The notes below the pieces were generated by a model, which did no database searches, had not been told where the DNA came from, and was given only the letters and a program-made list of their open reading frames with translations. Both the position numbers and the translations under genes were made by a program. A stretch of 64,000 nt of DNA. Origin: Pomacea canaliculata. Lineage: Eukaryota > Mollusca > Gastropoda > Architaenioglossa > Ampullariidae. This document shows, in pieces, positions 50,809 to 63,074 of this stretch. The DNA lies in contig NC_037592.1 of the NCBI RefSeq assembly GCF_003073045.1, positions 12,986,007-13,050,006 on the forward strand, given 5' to 3'. How positions within the stretch are numbered: the stretch's first letter is position 1; every line of letters starts with the position of its first letter.

Positions 50809-52621
50809 ATGGCCGAACAGGAGGATGACGAGGTTTGCGAAGCGAAACTTGATGATCGAGACTCGGTGATGGCCATAGATGACGACGTGTACGATGGCAT
50901 CGACTTTCTCCCGGACACCTACTCCAGTCTCCTGCAACAAGAAGATGTTCGGTGCTACCTTTACAAGAGAGATGGCAAAATTGTAAGTAGAATGAATACC
51001 TTGGCCGTTTTTGGTTTTTCATTTTCAGACCCCATTTTAGTAGGAGAAGTAGTAAGCGAAATTTGCCATAGACCAGCGATAAAATATTGAACAGTAAGTG
51101 GATCACTGTCTCTAGGGGATGGCACGTGAAGGGTAAAGGTCAACTATGTCGTTGAGCCTTGATCAGGTTTTTACTTCTGGGTGAAGTCTCGTCACTATTC
51201 CGGGAAGCCTCCATCCGGTGATTCTTTACTCTTAATAAGTCAACCGTAAAAGCATCCAGACTATGGCACCCTGTTTTGAGAAGCAATGATTTTTGATTAT
51301 AACATAACATTAATAATCAGAACAACAAATATCAGGATGTTAATTATTTTAATGATAATGACGATGATAATTATAACGGGATAGGTCATTGCACCAGAGT
51401 GAAAGCAAAAGTAAAAAGATTAATAAATTAATAAAATTCTAGTAAGGAAGACGGAAGTATAACTTGTTTTCATGTAAAACTAACTTTTAATGGGTTGTTT
51501 ATTGCAGATTGGGTTCATGAGCACTCAGCTGATCAACGGACGACAGACGCTGCTGGTCTCTTCAACAAGAATAGCAAAGGAGCACAGAGGTGTAGGAGTG
51601 CTTAGCCGCTTTAAAGAACTCGCTCTTTACAAATATTTGGATGATGTTCTGTCAACAGCACCCAAGCTTCGCAAAATTACTTTTGCAGTCAGTGACAGAA
51701 AACTGATGGAAGATCCACAGAACGAACAGGTTGCCATCAAGGTATGTCGAAAAAAAATTTAAAGATGTCATTTTTAATGTGAAAAATAAATATCACTGAT
51801 ATGAAGTCAGAATGAAGTCAAACATTTTCTTAGTCTGCTTCATAAGCAGTAAGGATTTTTGATTTTTTCTTATTTTTTTTTACCTGATATTTTACTTGTA
51901 CATGCATATCTTAATTGTTTTGCGATTAATTATTAAGATTACGCTTCTATATCTACGACTAAGTCAGTAGTCGACTGTCGCGAACAGATGTTTGTCGTGG
52001 AAGTAGAGGTGACCTGAAGAAACAAAAAAAAAATAACTAAACAATAATGACAATAAAACTTACTGTGTGTATATTCTGTTTCAGAAGCTCGCGAGTTTCA
52101 AGGGGACAATGACTAATGGGAGCCTTACAGAAGATCTTCCAGAAATGAGAAAACTCTCACTCGATGAAATGAAAGATATTTGTAAGAATGCCGAGACACG
52201 CCATCTTTTTCCAGATGGAATAATAATTTTAGGGTGGAAGCCATATCGAATCATGGTCGAGAATGTAGCTGTATTTACACATCACAGCTCAAACCGCGTT
52301 TTTCTAGTAAACAAAACCTCAGATAAAGAAAGCCTTCCACGATTTTTTTCAGCAGGCAGCTACTTTAGTTGCAAGAAAGGTATCTATTATATAACAGATC
52401 TTTTTGGTGAGGCAAGTAACGAAGAACTGCGAGGGCACATAAATTGGCACATGAAGCGGTTATATGAGAAAGCCGAAGAGACAGAACAGGATGTTGTCTT
52501 CAGCATCTGTTATTCTCCAAATTTAGATGGCGCTGTGGAGAATCTACCTCTGTGTTATGGGCTAGAAAAAGCAAATCTTTGTGTGACAGAAATTATTGTG
52601 ATCGAACAAAATCGTCCCTGA
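50809..52621 (+). CDS. HISAT/NAT16-like GNAT acetyltransferase, copy 2
   Basis: Complete three-exon paralogue: 50809-50982, 51508-51741 and 52085-52621, phase 0 introns, 314 residues. The start ATG is the first in-frame Met giving the family N-terminus, DDRDSVMAIDDDVYDGIDFL. The exon 2 acetyl-CoA loop reads HRGVGVLSRF. Exon 3 keeps RHLFPDGIIILGWKPYRIM, then YYITDLFGEASNEELRGHI, and ends VIEQNRP. All frames are open and splice sites are canonical, so it is probably functional. It lies 183 bp downstream of the hAT element, so any promoter further upstream has been displaced by 1.9 kb. The substrate is unknown. Confidence 0.87.
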
Positions 52622-53221
52622 ACAAAGCGCCAGTATGTCGAGGACAACAGTCGTCAGTACCTCTCAGAAATGGTCAGTCACCATTAAGTCTTCCTAAGGG
52701 TATGTCTGGCCAAGCATTTCCCTTGAAGAAATAATACTTGTCCTTTGAAAACCTTACAAGATGTCCTGTAAAGGCGCCTGTGTGACATTAGCATAGATGT
52801 ATCAGGGCTCTGTTCACTTTGTCCAATAGCAGCACATTCAACTATAAAAGAGGAATGAGGACGATGTCTTCACTTTGTCGAACTAAGTCGGTGTCGACTG
52901 TTTCCCACACCATACAGTGCAGTAGGGGTCCATTTTGCTGTGCTTGGTGTGGAAAGCGGAAGCCAACTGGTATCTGTGACTGGCAGAACTTCTTGTAGAA
53001 TAACGGATGTATGTCACAGGTCGGTGGATGATAAGTGAACAGAGACGAGCGTAGGTCACCTCGACTACGAACGATGTTTCAGAGGGGAGTACAGGATGGG
53101 GCGGGAAGCTGTGTGTGTTAAAGGAATATTATAGTTTGTTTGCTTTTATGGTTTCGTTTTGTTGTATTTTGTGTTGGTTTATATTAGTGTCGGGTGTGGA
53201 GCAGCGAGCAGACGGAGAGTG

Positions 53222-53290
53222 AGTGACGTCATCGTTTGTGTGTCTAGCTCCGCCTTCAGGTCCGCCATGTTTGTTATGGTCGTCATGAGT
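53222..53290 (+). promoter_or_regulatory. Possible promoter-like motif cluster
   Basis: A CRE octamer TGACGTCA (about 53224-53231) is followed within 50 bases by TCCGCCTTC and CCGCCATGTTTG, which resemble Sp-type and YY1-type sites. The ATG of copy 3 is 2.6 kb away, so a role for that gene is speculative. Confidence 0.25.
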
Positions 53291-53464
53291 TAATTAAGCG
53301 ATAAGAAATGTATGCACTCAAACCAATACAGAGTTAAAAACATAAGGGGTAACAAAATATTTGAATTAGAAGCAAACATGCAAACAGAAGGGGACACAAA
53401 AGTCCTTCTCTTTAGTGGTTGATAAAAAAAACCCTATTAAAATCTTGAAACAGATGTATAAAAC

Positions 53465-53830
53465 GTGAATGAACGCGATGCCGCCATTTCGTCATACTAG
53501 TAGGTATGGGTCGAAAGCTTCCCGCACCAAGCAATTCAAAATGGCGGAAGCGGCTGCCAACTGCATCTCAAACTAACAAAGAGCTATAAACACGTGGTTG
53601 CAAAATATGGGTCGACCGCTTCCTGCACCATGTGATGAATAATGGTGGGAGTGGCAACGACATGGCATCACAAAAAGTATGAACTAGAAATGAATAAGAT
53701 GCCTCCACTTCACCATCCTAGTAGGTCTGTCGACAGCTTTTCGCTCACCAAAAGATGCGAAAAAAGCGGGAGCAATTTCCACATGGCATTTCAAGGTAAC
53801 CGATGCAAAGTATAAAACTTAATAGGCTTT
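53465..53830. repeat. Degenerate tandem repeat, ~110-120 bp unit, about 3 copies
   Basis: Three stretches repeat a pattern of GGGTCGA/TGTCGA, then CTTCCCGCACCA-like, then AATGGCGG/AATGGTGG, then CAT(G)GCAT. They begin near 53470, 53600 and 53690. CTAGTAGGT occurs in the first and third copies. Identity between units is moderate. Confidence 0.5.
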
Positions 53831-54249
53831 CAAAAAGCTTATCCATTTATGTGATTATAAAAAAATTATGAAACGATGTCGGACTGGATAATAGACCATT
53901 GCTCTGCTTTGTTACGAAAACCTGTAATTTGCATTGACTGTAGTTTTATCATGGAAAACCTTCGCCCTCTTCTGTCGTGTTCGTCTTGAACGCGGGCAGG
54001 TACGTGGATTATCTCCCTTCTTTATTTTAAGCAGCATGGATTGTAGCCCTTTGCTGTATATAGGATATAGGAATGCATGGTAGTGAGCATGACTTATGAA
54101 AGAGCGTAACTAAACGAAATATTCATGTTTTGTCACTCCCAAACAAGTTAAAATAGAAAGACTTGATGAAGACTTTTTTTGTGAAACTGGGAATACGAGT
54201 AATTCCTTGTAACTACAAGGTAATGAATAGGTATTTTCTTTATGATGAT

Positions 54250-54305
54250 GATGTGTACTTATAACGTGCAGCATCAAGACCAAGATAAATCACACTCTTC
54301 TATGA
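54250..54305 (-). mobile_element. Short CR1/L2-type LINE 3' end
   Basis: The segment ACTTATAACGTGCAGCATCA followed by AGACCAAGATAAATCACACTC matches the LINE 3' UTR at about 6963-7005 in the same orientation. Confidence 0.55.
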
Positions 54306-55439
54306 ATATGTTTGTAACTGTCGGAAAAAGACTGGAGTAAAATTTTAATATTTGGTTGGAAATTTTATATGACTGATGTGTTATACATGTTTGGTTGTTA
54401 TTAGAGAAGTATTTGTTAGAGTAACTTAAGTGATTGATGTGTTTACATGATCTGTTGTTATTAGATATGGATTTGAGTGGCTTGTGTGTTAGAATTGTTT
54501 GCAGCTTTTCCATAAAAGATAATCAAAGCTCCCGACTAATATAAAATGCAAACCTCCTGTACAGGGAATGGTGATTTATTGTGACAAAGAATACATGTGG
54601 GACACAGTGAGTGTTCGCTTATGTGCTTTGTCTGTAGTGTGTGTCCCTGACACTTGGTGACCCCACCTGGTGACCCCGACGTGATCTGTCGTGGGTTTGT
54701 CTTGTCTCGTGGAAAGTCGGATGTAAAATTGCCTTTAACCCTGTGTTTGTGATCTCCCTTATGATTAGGTGTAGACAAGTTCAAGGTGAAGTTATGTGAT
54801 GTCATTTAGGGAGGTTTGAACTATTGCTACTTGTTTATTGTTGTTAGTGCCTTGTGTGGGACTTTGTGCATTTACTCCGCCTTCAGCTTCACGGGTGTAA
54901 GGGTGTGTAAATTCTAGTAAGGAATTAGCTTCTGTTCCTACTTTTCATCTCACCTTTCTTTCTCAGCTCACTGCTCTCTGTGTGAAAGTGTATGCAGAAA
55001 TCGAAAGTGAGAGTGGATGTTATCTATCTTATCATTATCTGTCTTAGTTTTTTTAATGAAAAGATTTTGGGTTTTGTATACATAATTTCATACTTTTATA
55101 TGACTATCTGATGTTTGAATAAGTTAAAGTCCCTTAAATAAATTATGTGATTTATGCGATGGCTTTGAATTGACTATAGAATAGTTTCTGTGTGTGGTGA
55201 CTTTTGTTGGTGGGTATCTCTTAAACAAAGGCAAAAACAAGAAACGAAGTCTTAAAATCGTTCTTTTGTAAACAACAACAAATGATTGTTTATATTATGT
55301 GTCTTAAACATTAATCAGATATTGACTCCGATGATCAGCACAGACTAAGAAAGGACAGTTTATAGACACAAACTAGCACAGATGAAACAGATCACCCTCA
55401 AACATAAAGTTAATTATAAGTAGATGATTTCAATAAAAT

Positions 55440-55872
55440 TGTCATTTCTTTCTGTTTTTACTGTCTCAGTTCTATAGTCAATGAGACACTTTAGTAGTTT
55501 GAAAATTGATTTTTTAAGTAAAACTGATATTTTTTGTTGTGGTGACAGGAATAGTTAGGACTAAAAGTGTAGTTGTCTGGATGGGATGTAGGGGAAGAGA
55601 ATTTCTTTGGTCTTTATTATCCTAGTAATAGAACAGACCTATTAAATATAGTTTATGTTATTTTTCAGCCAACGCAACTGCAGTAGCTGAGAATGATTGA
55701 CCTGTACTTTGTTCATAACAGTTACAAGACTTTTAAAGTGAAAAAAGTCGGCTGACTACAAGGTATCCGGTTTGTCTCTAATCCTTGTACAGGTTAAGCC
55801 ATTAGAGGTAGACAAGGACTGAGTTTTCACCTCACAACTCGAGAACATTCCCTGTCGACAGACACGGCTGAC
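55440..55872 (+). promoter_or_regulatory. Upstream region of copy 3, conserved with copy 4
   Basis: Several blocks match the sequence before copy 4, including CTGTACTTTGTTCATAACA, GACTACAAGGTATCCG, TTTGTCTCTAAT, TTGTACAGGTTAA and CACAACTCGAGAAC. The TTTGTCTCTAAT...TACAG block looks like a splice acceptor and could end a 5' UTR intron in both copies. Confidence 0.65.
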
Positions 55873-57573
55873 ATGCAGCAGATCCCATCAGATGAAGACG
55901 TTTGTGTGGCATCGCTGGCTGACCGAGACTCAGTCGTGGCGATAGACGATGACGTGTACAGCGGCCTGGATTATCTCCCTGCCACCTACCCGTCTCTTGT
56001 GGAAGGACCTGGCGTTCGTGGCTACCTTTACAAAAAAGGAGGCAGAATTGTAGGATTAATTGATAGATATATGTATCTCTCACATAGTTTAAATACATTT
56101 CTACATAAGTATTTGTTTCTTTTAGCCGAAATATTTTTACAAATCAGATGCTCCAAATGTATCTACTGTTTTTTTTTTTTTTCAAGTACCGTCGAATGTA
56201 AGGTATGACACTTTCAAGGTCTTAAAGAGCAATTCTTGCGAGGTACTTTAAGGTCTACAAATTTGATTCTTACTTGTATACTGTTTACTTTTGTTATTTA
56301 AAAATAATGTAATTAAATCGTAACAGAATTTTGAATATTTTAGTTTTCGTATGTTAATAACGCAAATCAAATGCAGCATGTAGTCAACTGTATCGATTGT
56401 ATCTAAACACCTTTGATCCAGGTTGCATTTTTGAACACTCAGCTGATAGACGGAGGACGGACAGTGATACACAGTACAGCAAGAGTGGCGCCTGAATACA
56501 GAGAAAGCGGAGTCTTTGGGAGATTTCACAGACTAATTCGTAGCAACTACATCGGGACACCTAACATTTGCTACATTGCCTTAACGGTCACTGATATCAC
56601 CATGACAGCGATTGGACAGAAGCTTCTAAGAACGTATCGACAGGTCACCGAGAAAGTATGTTACACATTGATAATGTCACCATTTTTTTAATATTTCATA
56701 GAAGTAAAGTGTTTCTAATTGTCACAAAAATAACAACATACTTTTAACAAACAATTTTATTTCCTAATAACGTATTTGCTAAAATGCTATGAAATTTCTA
56801 TTTAGACTTGTGATGTATAAAAAATAATTGGGATTTAGTACTTTTAGAAGAGATTAAATAAAGTTATAATATAGGTATGTTTTGAATGTTTATTGGGTAA
56901 TGTAGACATATTTCCTAATTATGTTATCCTAATGTCTGTTTTAAAAGTGTTTGCAAATCAAAACTTAAACAGCATTAATTCTATTTCAGACAATCACAAC
57001 TGTTGGGCTGACATCATTTGACGTTAGTTTCAAAGTAGATAAAACTACAACACTTTTTCCGGGATTAAGAACACTCTCTACTGACGATATGACATCTATC
57101 ATGTCTTGTGAGGACGGCCGCCTTCACCATCTCTTCCCAGATGGAAGAATTATTCTAGACTGGCAGCCATACCGACTGATGGCAGCTAACGTGCCCCTCA
57201 TCACCAACACCTGCACACACCGCGTCTTCCTGGCTACAGACGCCAAGATCCTCCCTTGGACACAGGCTTGCTGTCTGTCCCTACAGTCCTGTCTGCAGGA
57301 AGCTACTACAGGTGCAGTAAAGGTACCCAGTACATAACAGATCTTTTTGGCGAGGGAAGTGAAGAAGACCTGCGCGCGCATATCACGTGGCACCTGTTGC
57401 GATCAGCTGACGTAGGAAACGGAAATGTTGTCTTCAGCATCTATCACACCAGAGGGTTGGATGACATTATCGCAGATCTGGGCAAGACCTTTCCACTTAA
57501 AAAATTCAGTTTGTCCTACGAGAAACTGATCGTGTTAGAACAAGATGTGTCAAAGGTCGAACGACCCCGTTAG
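55873..57573 (+). CDS. HISAT/NAT16-like acetyltransferase, copy 3, frameshifted
   Basis: Exons 55873-56049, 56422-56655 and 56990-57573 follow the same pattern as copy 2, with a 59-codon first exon and a 78-codon middle exon. The N-terminus has DRDSVVAIDDDVYSGLDYLP. The acetyl-CoA loop reads YRESGVFGRF, so the second residue of the usual RG.GV is changed to Glu. Exon 3 starts in frame (LHHLFPDGRIILDWQPYRLM), but the frame is lost at about 57247-57260. The rest (LSAGSYYRCSKGTQYI to VLEQDVSKVERPR) continues in a different frame, consistent with a net loss of one base. This may be a young pseudogene, an allele or an assembly error; everything else is intact. Confidence 0.8.
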
Positions 57574-59113
57574 CAGTCGCATGTGAACAGCAGTCACCCT
57601 GTTGTCTAGTGGAGCACCAGGGAATCTCAATCGTTTTGAATATTGTTGCTGATTTTGTGATTGTGGGTGTGGTGATAGTACTGTTTTTATATTGCTTCTT
57701 ACTTTTATTTTTAAGTGGACGAGATAAAAGGATTTAACAACATTTAAAAGAATCTCTTTAAAAGATTCTAAAATCATTTTAAAAGTTATGATTTGGTGAA
57801 AGCTTCTATGATATTACAATCAGTATGGTTCAAACAAGATTTTATGAATGTGCATCCATGAATTTTTTTTCTATTCATATTTAATATCCAAATCACTTTT
57901 ATTTGGCATTTTTTACTATGGGTGTAACAAGCATTTCAGTCTCTAAATTAACAACTGAAATGCTGAAATATATTTGGTACACAGCTCAGATTTTAGAAAA
58001 CTGCTGAAAGGACTTTGACTGGTAACTGGTTGTCTGCATGTAGGTCTAAGAATAATAATAAATATTGCCAAACGCTAAAATATACCTTTGACACGAAAGC
58101 ATTCACAGACGGTGATGGACACATGTTGTATTCCTTATTGTTATCATACATGTCGCTCTAGTAGAACAAGTCAAATCGGAGGTGAGAATCCCATGATTTG
58201 TACTTTAATTAATGTATAATAATATTGCTGCATTAGCAAAATAACTCATTAACTATAATTAGACGTTTTTTATTGTTTTACCAGAAACATAACAGAGATG
58301 TAACTTTCAATGTTTTCTATTTAGCTAGATTATTTGTATGTGTAGAAACTTCTGCAGTCTGTTTTAATATACATCAAAACAACTAGTTTATATAAAGATC
58401 TTACAGATATTTTACTTGATGCTCATTACTTTTAGTTTGTTTGGCTTTTTATTTTTTTTATTGTTCTATGAAGGTATCATTCACTATGCCTAAATATTTA
58501 TGCTTAACTAGATTATTTTAAGATAAATAAAAACAGAATAACATTTCTAAACTATACTATCTCTACCTATTTATAAAGCAGCTTTGAAACTTTTTATTCA
58601 TGTGGACATGGTGTATATCTGCCTCTGTGTGTGTGTGCATTTGTAAGAACGGATACACAATACAAAGACTAAGAGATAGTCACCCTTCCAAACTCTATTT
58701 TTCTGTTCGTTTTATTAATTTTATCAAGTTTTATAAATATTCGTGAAATGGTGACTTGAATACCCTTTACTGGACACTGAGGAAAAAGTCGCATAAACGA
58801 TGATATCAACCTTGTAAAGGAGATCTCTAGTTTTACTTAAGATTATTAATTTTTTTAAAGATTAATACACAAACAGGTATGTTCTTTAATTTATTCAGGA
58901 TTAGTTCCAGCGAATCGCGATCGTTTCACCAAAGAGCATAGTGTAAGCGAGCGCGCACACACACAGAAGTGGTAAAAGATCGGAGGTCGACAAAATCCTT
59001 GAAAAGCAAACAACAGAGACCATCCTGGATAATTTAGTGCCGGAGCATCCATCACCTAATACTGAACAGGTGTTGTCTCCCTTTAGAATACAAAAACTAA
59101 GTAAAACACCAAC

Positions 59114-59275
59114 ATGAAACAACATCAGAGGACACAGGCTCTCGTACTGAAGGAGGCTGAACACATCAATCTTTACAGCCAGCGCTTGACCTCACAGAGT
59201 TCATGTAATATCGATGACTTATTAAGCCAAATAGTTAAGTCCATTTCGACGATTGCTAACAGTCTTAGTTATTAG
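59114..59275 (+). other. Small open frame of unknown meaning, 53 codons
   Basis: The frame from ATG 59114 reads with residues such as LVLKEAEHINLYSQRL and DDLLSQIVKSISTIANSLSY, a composition that looks protein-like. An upstream frame (about 58990-59110) is also open for over 40 codons. No family is recognised and no splice evidence ties them together. Confidence 0.2.
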
Positions 59276-59680
59276 CCGAGTCTTGGCACCTCAGATGTTA
59301 CGAGTGTGTCGACTGCTAAACAGGACATGACACCTCTACACTTCTCACCCAGTTGGTATATTTGTAGGATCTTTATGTCTAAAATAAATAAATGAATAAA
59401 AGAATAAATGATTTGGAGTGTATTATATTCGTATTAAACTTGAATGAGACAATCATCAATGTCACTAGAGTTGTGAAATAAAGTCACACTAAATGATACT
59501 TAAACACAGTTGTGTTGGTTGTGTTCATCTTGTCAGTTTAGGAAGACAATTCTCTCTCAGAACGACGACGATCGGTTGCCGATGTTATAAAAATCGAAAA
59601 AATCCAGTGAAATCGACCCTTGTGTCCTTCCGCCGAGTAACCACATAGCTTCCCGAGATGGTCAAGAAGATGAGACTGGT

Positions 59681-59929
59681 GTGACGTCAGTCAGAGACGG
59701 ACATCAAGTGTCGTGATTATTTGACGTCAGTCGGAGATGGACAACAAGTGTCGGTGATCATTTGTGACGTCAGTCGGAGATGACAACAAGTGTCGGTGAT
59801 TATTGTGACGTCATCGGAGACGGACAGCAAGTGTCGGTGATCATTGTGACGTCAGTCAGAACGGACAGCAAGTGTCGGTGATCATTGTGACGTCAGTCAG
59901 AGACGGACAGCAAGTTCGGTGATCATTGT
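59681..59929. repeat. 41-bp minisatellite with a CRE octamer in every unit
   Basis: Six tandem units start at 59681, 59721, 59764, 59805, 59846 and 59887, spaced 40-43 bases. Each contains the palindromic cAMP-response element TGACGTCA followed by a GGACA(G/A)CAAGTG-like segment and GGTGATCATTG. Small indels distinguish the units. Confidence 0.9.
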
Positions 59930-60088
59930 TAGGGTTTGAACTCGTGCTCGTGGTGTCTCGTGAGTTAATTTAGGTTTTAAAGTGAACTTTCAAACACAGT
60001 TTTAAAAATTCTAGAAAACAGTTTGCCTCACTTGTAAGCAGTCTGGTCATGTGTCATAAATCACGACGGAGAACGAGACTTCGTCTAC

Positions 60089-60530
60089 CAGTGATGCCCA
60101 AACCTTTTTCGGCCTGCGGCCATATCCATTCGGACAACCGTATCGCGGGCCACTTCACCGCAAAATACAAAAAGGAAAAAAAAAATAGAGCAGATACCAT
60201 TTTTTATTAGAAACAAGTTGTACTTACCAATTAATTATTGGTAATTGAGTATATTTGAAGTTGTTTCCCGAAACCAACTTCTGAATGTCCGGCCCTCATC
60301 GTAGAGAACACCAAGTCGGAGCACTGAATCGAAATGTTCGTTCATCGAAAAAAGAGATGAAACGCCCCTACATACGGGATAAATACTTCTTCTTCCCTTT
60401 TTTTTTTCGTTTTTTTTAAGGTCTTCTTTATCACTAACATGCCGATTTCCTGCACTGTGCAGAAGTTTCGCGGCGGATGACACCACATCGCGCCGGATAT
60501 GGCCCGCGGGCCGTAGGTTGTGCATCCCTG
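60089..60530. mobile_element. hAT-like element, ~442 bp
   Basis: The left end CAGTGATGCCCAAACCTTTT and the inverse of the right end, CAGGGATGCACAACCTACGG, match imperfectly. Both are followed by a GGCC(T/C)GCGG-type sequence. This end structure is typical of hAT relatives that begin CAG(T/G)GATGCCCAA. The target duplication is not clear, suggesting age. Confidence 0.6.
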
Positions 60531-62332
60531 GTCTAAGCAAACGAAAGAATCCCTGATAATTTCTCTTATTAAACACAACGTGCTATAAAACCTTCAACTG
60601 TTTCCATATTAACAGACGCGAAAATAGACGAGATTCAAATGGAACATAGAAACTTTTACTGTTTTTTTTGTTTTTTTTATAATAAATTGATATTGTGTTC
60701 TTTTAGTTTCTAGAAGTGATATAACACATTTCTTTTCCGTAACTACACGGTTTTCATGACTAAATATGTTTAAAATCACTGATAAGGTGTCAATCTCTTC
60801 ATGGGTCTATGCTCATTGAAATGCAAATACAAAAGATGGCAGAAACAAGTGTGTACTCTGCGATGATGTTGTGAAGCCAACCCCCTCGACCACAGTACAG
60901 TGCTTACAATTGTGACCGACAAGAATTTGTCTGGTGTGTCCACCAGAAGTCAATACAACACACTGTTTTGTCATCGTCCATTCCGCTAACAGTGCATTCA
61001 CTCATAAATCTCACATGGATGTGCAGTGCGTTTCACTTAAACATCTTTACAAAGTGCATCGCTATACACTTGCCTACTACGAAAACAAAGACTTGGATTA
61101 ATGACGAAACCCACAAAACAATGTTCAGTTGGATTCTTTGCCTGGAATACTGGTGTGGAAATATAGTTATAATGATTCTGTAACCTCAAAGTAAAATACT
61201 ATTTCTCTGAATGTGGGTTAATATTTACTTCCGTTCTCGAGAACACACGTACAACAATACTGAAAGACGTCAACAACATGGACATACAAAGTAAGTGGAA
61301 AAGTTGTGTTTACTTCGTGAAGCCCTTAACAAATAGAAATGGTGTAATTGTTGTTCTTCAGCCAGACAGAGCCAAGTCACGACAAAAGCAGCCTGCCCAA
61401 CATGCAAAGAAAAAAAGAGCGCCGAATGAGATCTAACTCCGGAGAGACATCATCTGATGGGGTAGAGAGAAAATCTAGTTTATATGGGATGCTCGTCATG
61501 CTGACCTTACTATGTACAGTTTCTTCCTATTCACGTTCATCTAAATCCGGGATTCACTACTTCGCAGGGTCTTGTTGTTATTTTTTTTTTTGAGTGAAGA
61601 TATCGATCCTACTTCCGCTCTAGAATTATCGTTCTACAAATACCATTTAGAATACTTCAACAGAAAAAAGACAAAAATTTACGTATATTTGTATTTCTAT
61701 AAATACCATGTTTATTTGTAGAAAGAAAGAAATAATTGTAACAGAAATCCTTGCTATGCAACGTAAGCGACGAGCCATGATTTTATCTGTAGGCCCATCG
61801 CACCATTCGCATCAGGTTTGAGTTTTCTCTGAGTACAGTTATAATTTTTTTTATAATAATTGTTTATCTACTGTATTTAATACCATGATTAATATATTAC
61901 TTTACACTCACATATATGTTTTAATGTGTACAGTTATTATTGCATGGTATGTCCTATTTCGCAGAAATTCTTATCGAGAGCCGGCTGGTCTTGAACCCTA
62001 TCCCCCGGATAAACGATGGAACACTGTATTTGCATGTTTGTCAACATGAATCTTGGGAACGAAAGCTTAAAAAAATCATTTCATAGACAGGTGAAACACT
62101 AACATTCAGTGTTCATGATACAAGCTTCCCTAAAAAACAGCTTGTAAAGAAAATAAAAATATAACCACACAGAATAACTTAACACTAAAATCAATCCTAT
62201 TAACAATATGATTTTTTTAAAAAGCAGTAATTATAATATTAATAATGTATTCGACATTCTGTTTTGAAGTACAACAGGCTCTCACATCATTATAATACAA
62301 AGTGTGCACAATCAGTGGATATACAGTCTTAG

Positions 62333-62780
62333 CAGAGGCGGCGTTAGGAACCATTAGAACAACGCCGGAGGCCTGGGCCGACCATCTGCCGCGGCCGGGT
62401 CCTGGCACGTGTATCAACATCCCTATTATATGATTCCGAAGCACTGATTTATATACATTAGACTGACCAATTTGCGAAATAACGCACGAATTAGTTTAAT
62501 TGTTCCCTAACCTTCCACCGTTTGTGACGTAGCGGTTTTTTCTTAAAGCGAAATAATATAGTGACGACAACTTAATAAACTGCTTTTATTATCGTTTAAG
62601 TTAGAGATGGATTCAAAATCTGCTTAATAAAACTAGAATTTCTTGAACGTCAATTTTCGTCACAACTTGTTTAAACACAGCTAACAATAAGTCATAAAAG
62701 ATGACCTCGGGCTGAAGTGTCCGGCCCCTTCGAGAGGGGCCTGGGCGCCGCCCATTTGCCACCCCCTAACGCGCCCGCTG
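62333..62780. mobile_element. hAT-like MITE, 448 bp
   Basis: The left end is CAGAGGCGGCGTTAGGAACC. The inverse of the right end is CAGCGGGCGCGTTAGGGGGT, sharing GCGTTAGG at similar positions. Flanks AGTCTTAG (62325-62332) and TGTCTTAG (62781-62788) agree at 7 of 8 bases, the size of a hAT target duplication. It has no coding capacity. Confidence 0.75.
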
Positions 62781-63074
62781 TGTCTTAGAACTAGACAAAA
62801 GCAACACAACACAACACAAGCAAAGTACAAAGTTTAGTAAACACAGCAATAAAGAGACACGAAATAGAAACACTATTCTCTGGAAGGACAATTTGGCTAA
62901 ACCATGATTGACAAGACAATAAGAAACCAAATTAATGCATCCTGTCACAACACATTACAGTGTATGGAGCTCCCGTCTTTGAGTTACTGAATCACGTTAA
63001 TTAGTTATATCCATAACTGGTACAAGTCGCTGAGAAAGCACATGGACAAACCGCGGCACCGTTAACAATTATTT

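Larger units (their letters stand above)
52622..55872. other. Intergenic region between copies 2 and 3
   Basis: Contains a degenerate tandem repeat (53465-53830), a LINE 3' end (54250-54305) and, from about 55440 onward, the conserved upstream region shared with copy 4. No additional gene was found. Confidence 0.5.

Noticed and set aside
61278-61440. Possible two-exon mini gene (MDIQ... with a 71-bp intron)
   Set aside because: Splice sites look fair, but the product is only 26 residues and unlike anything known; chance is likely.
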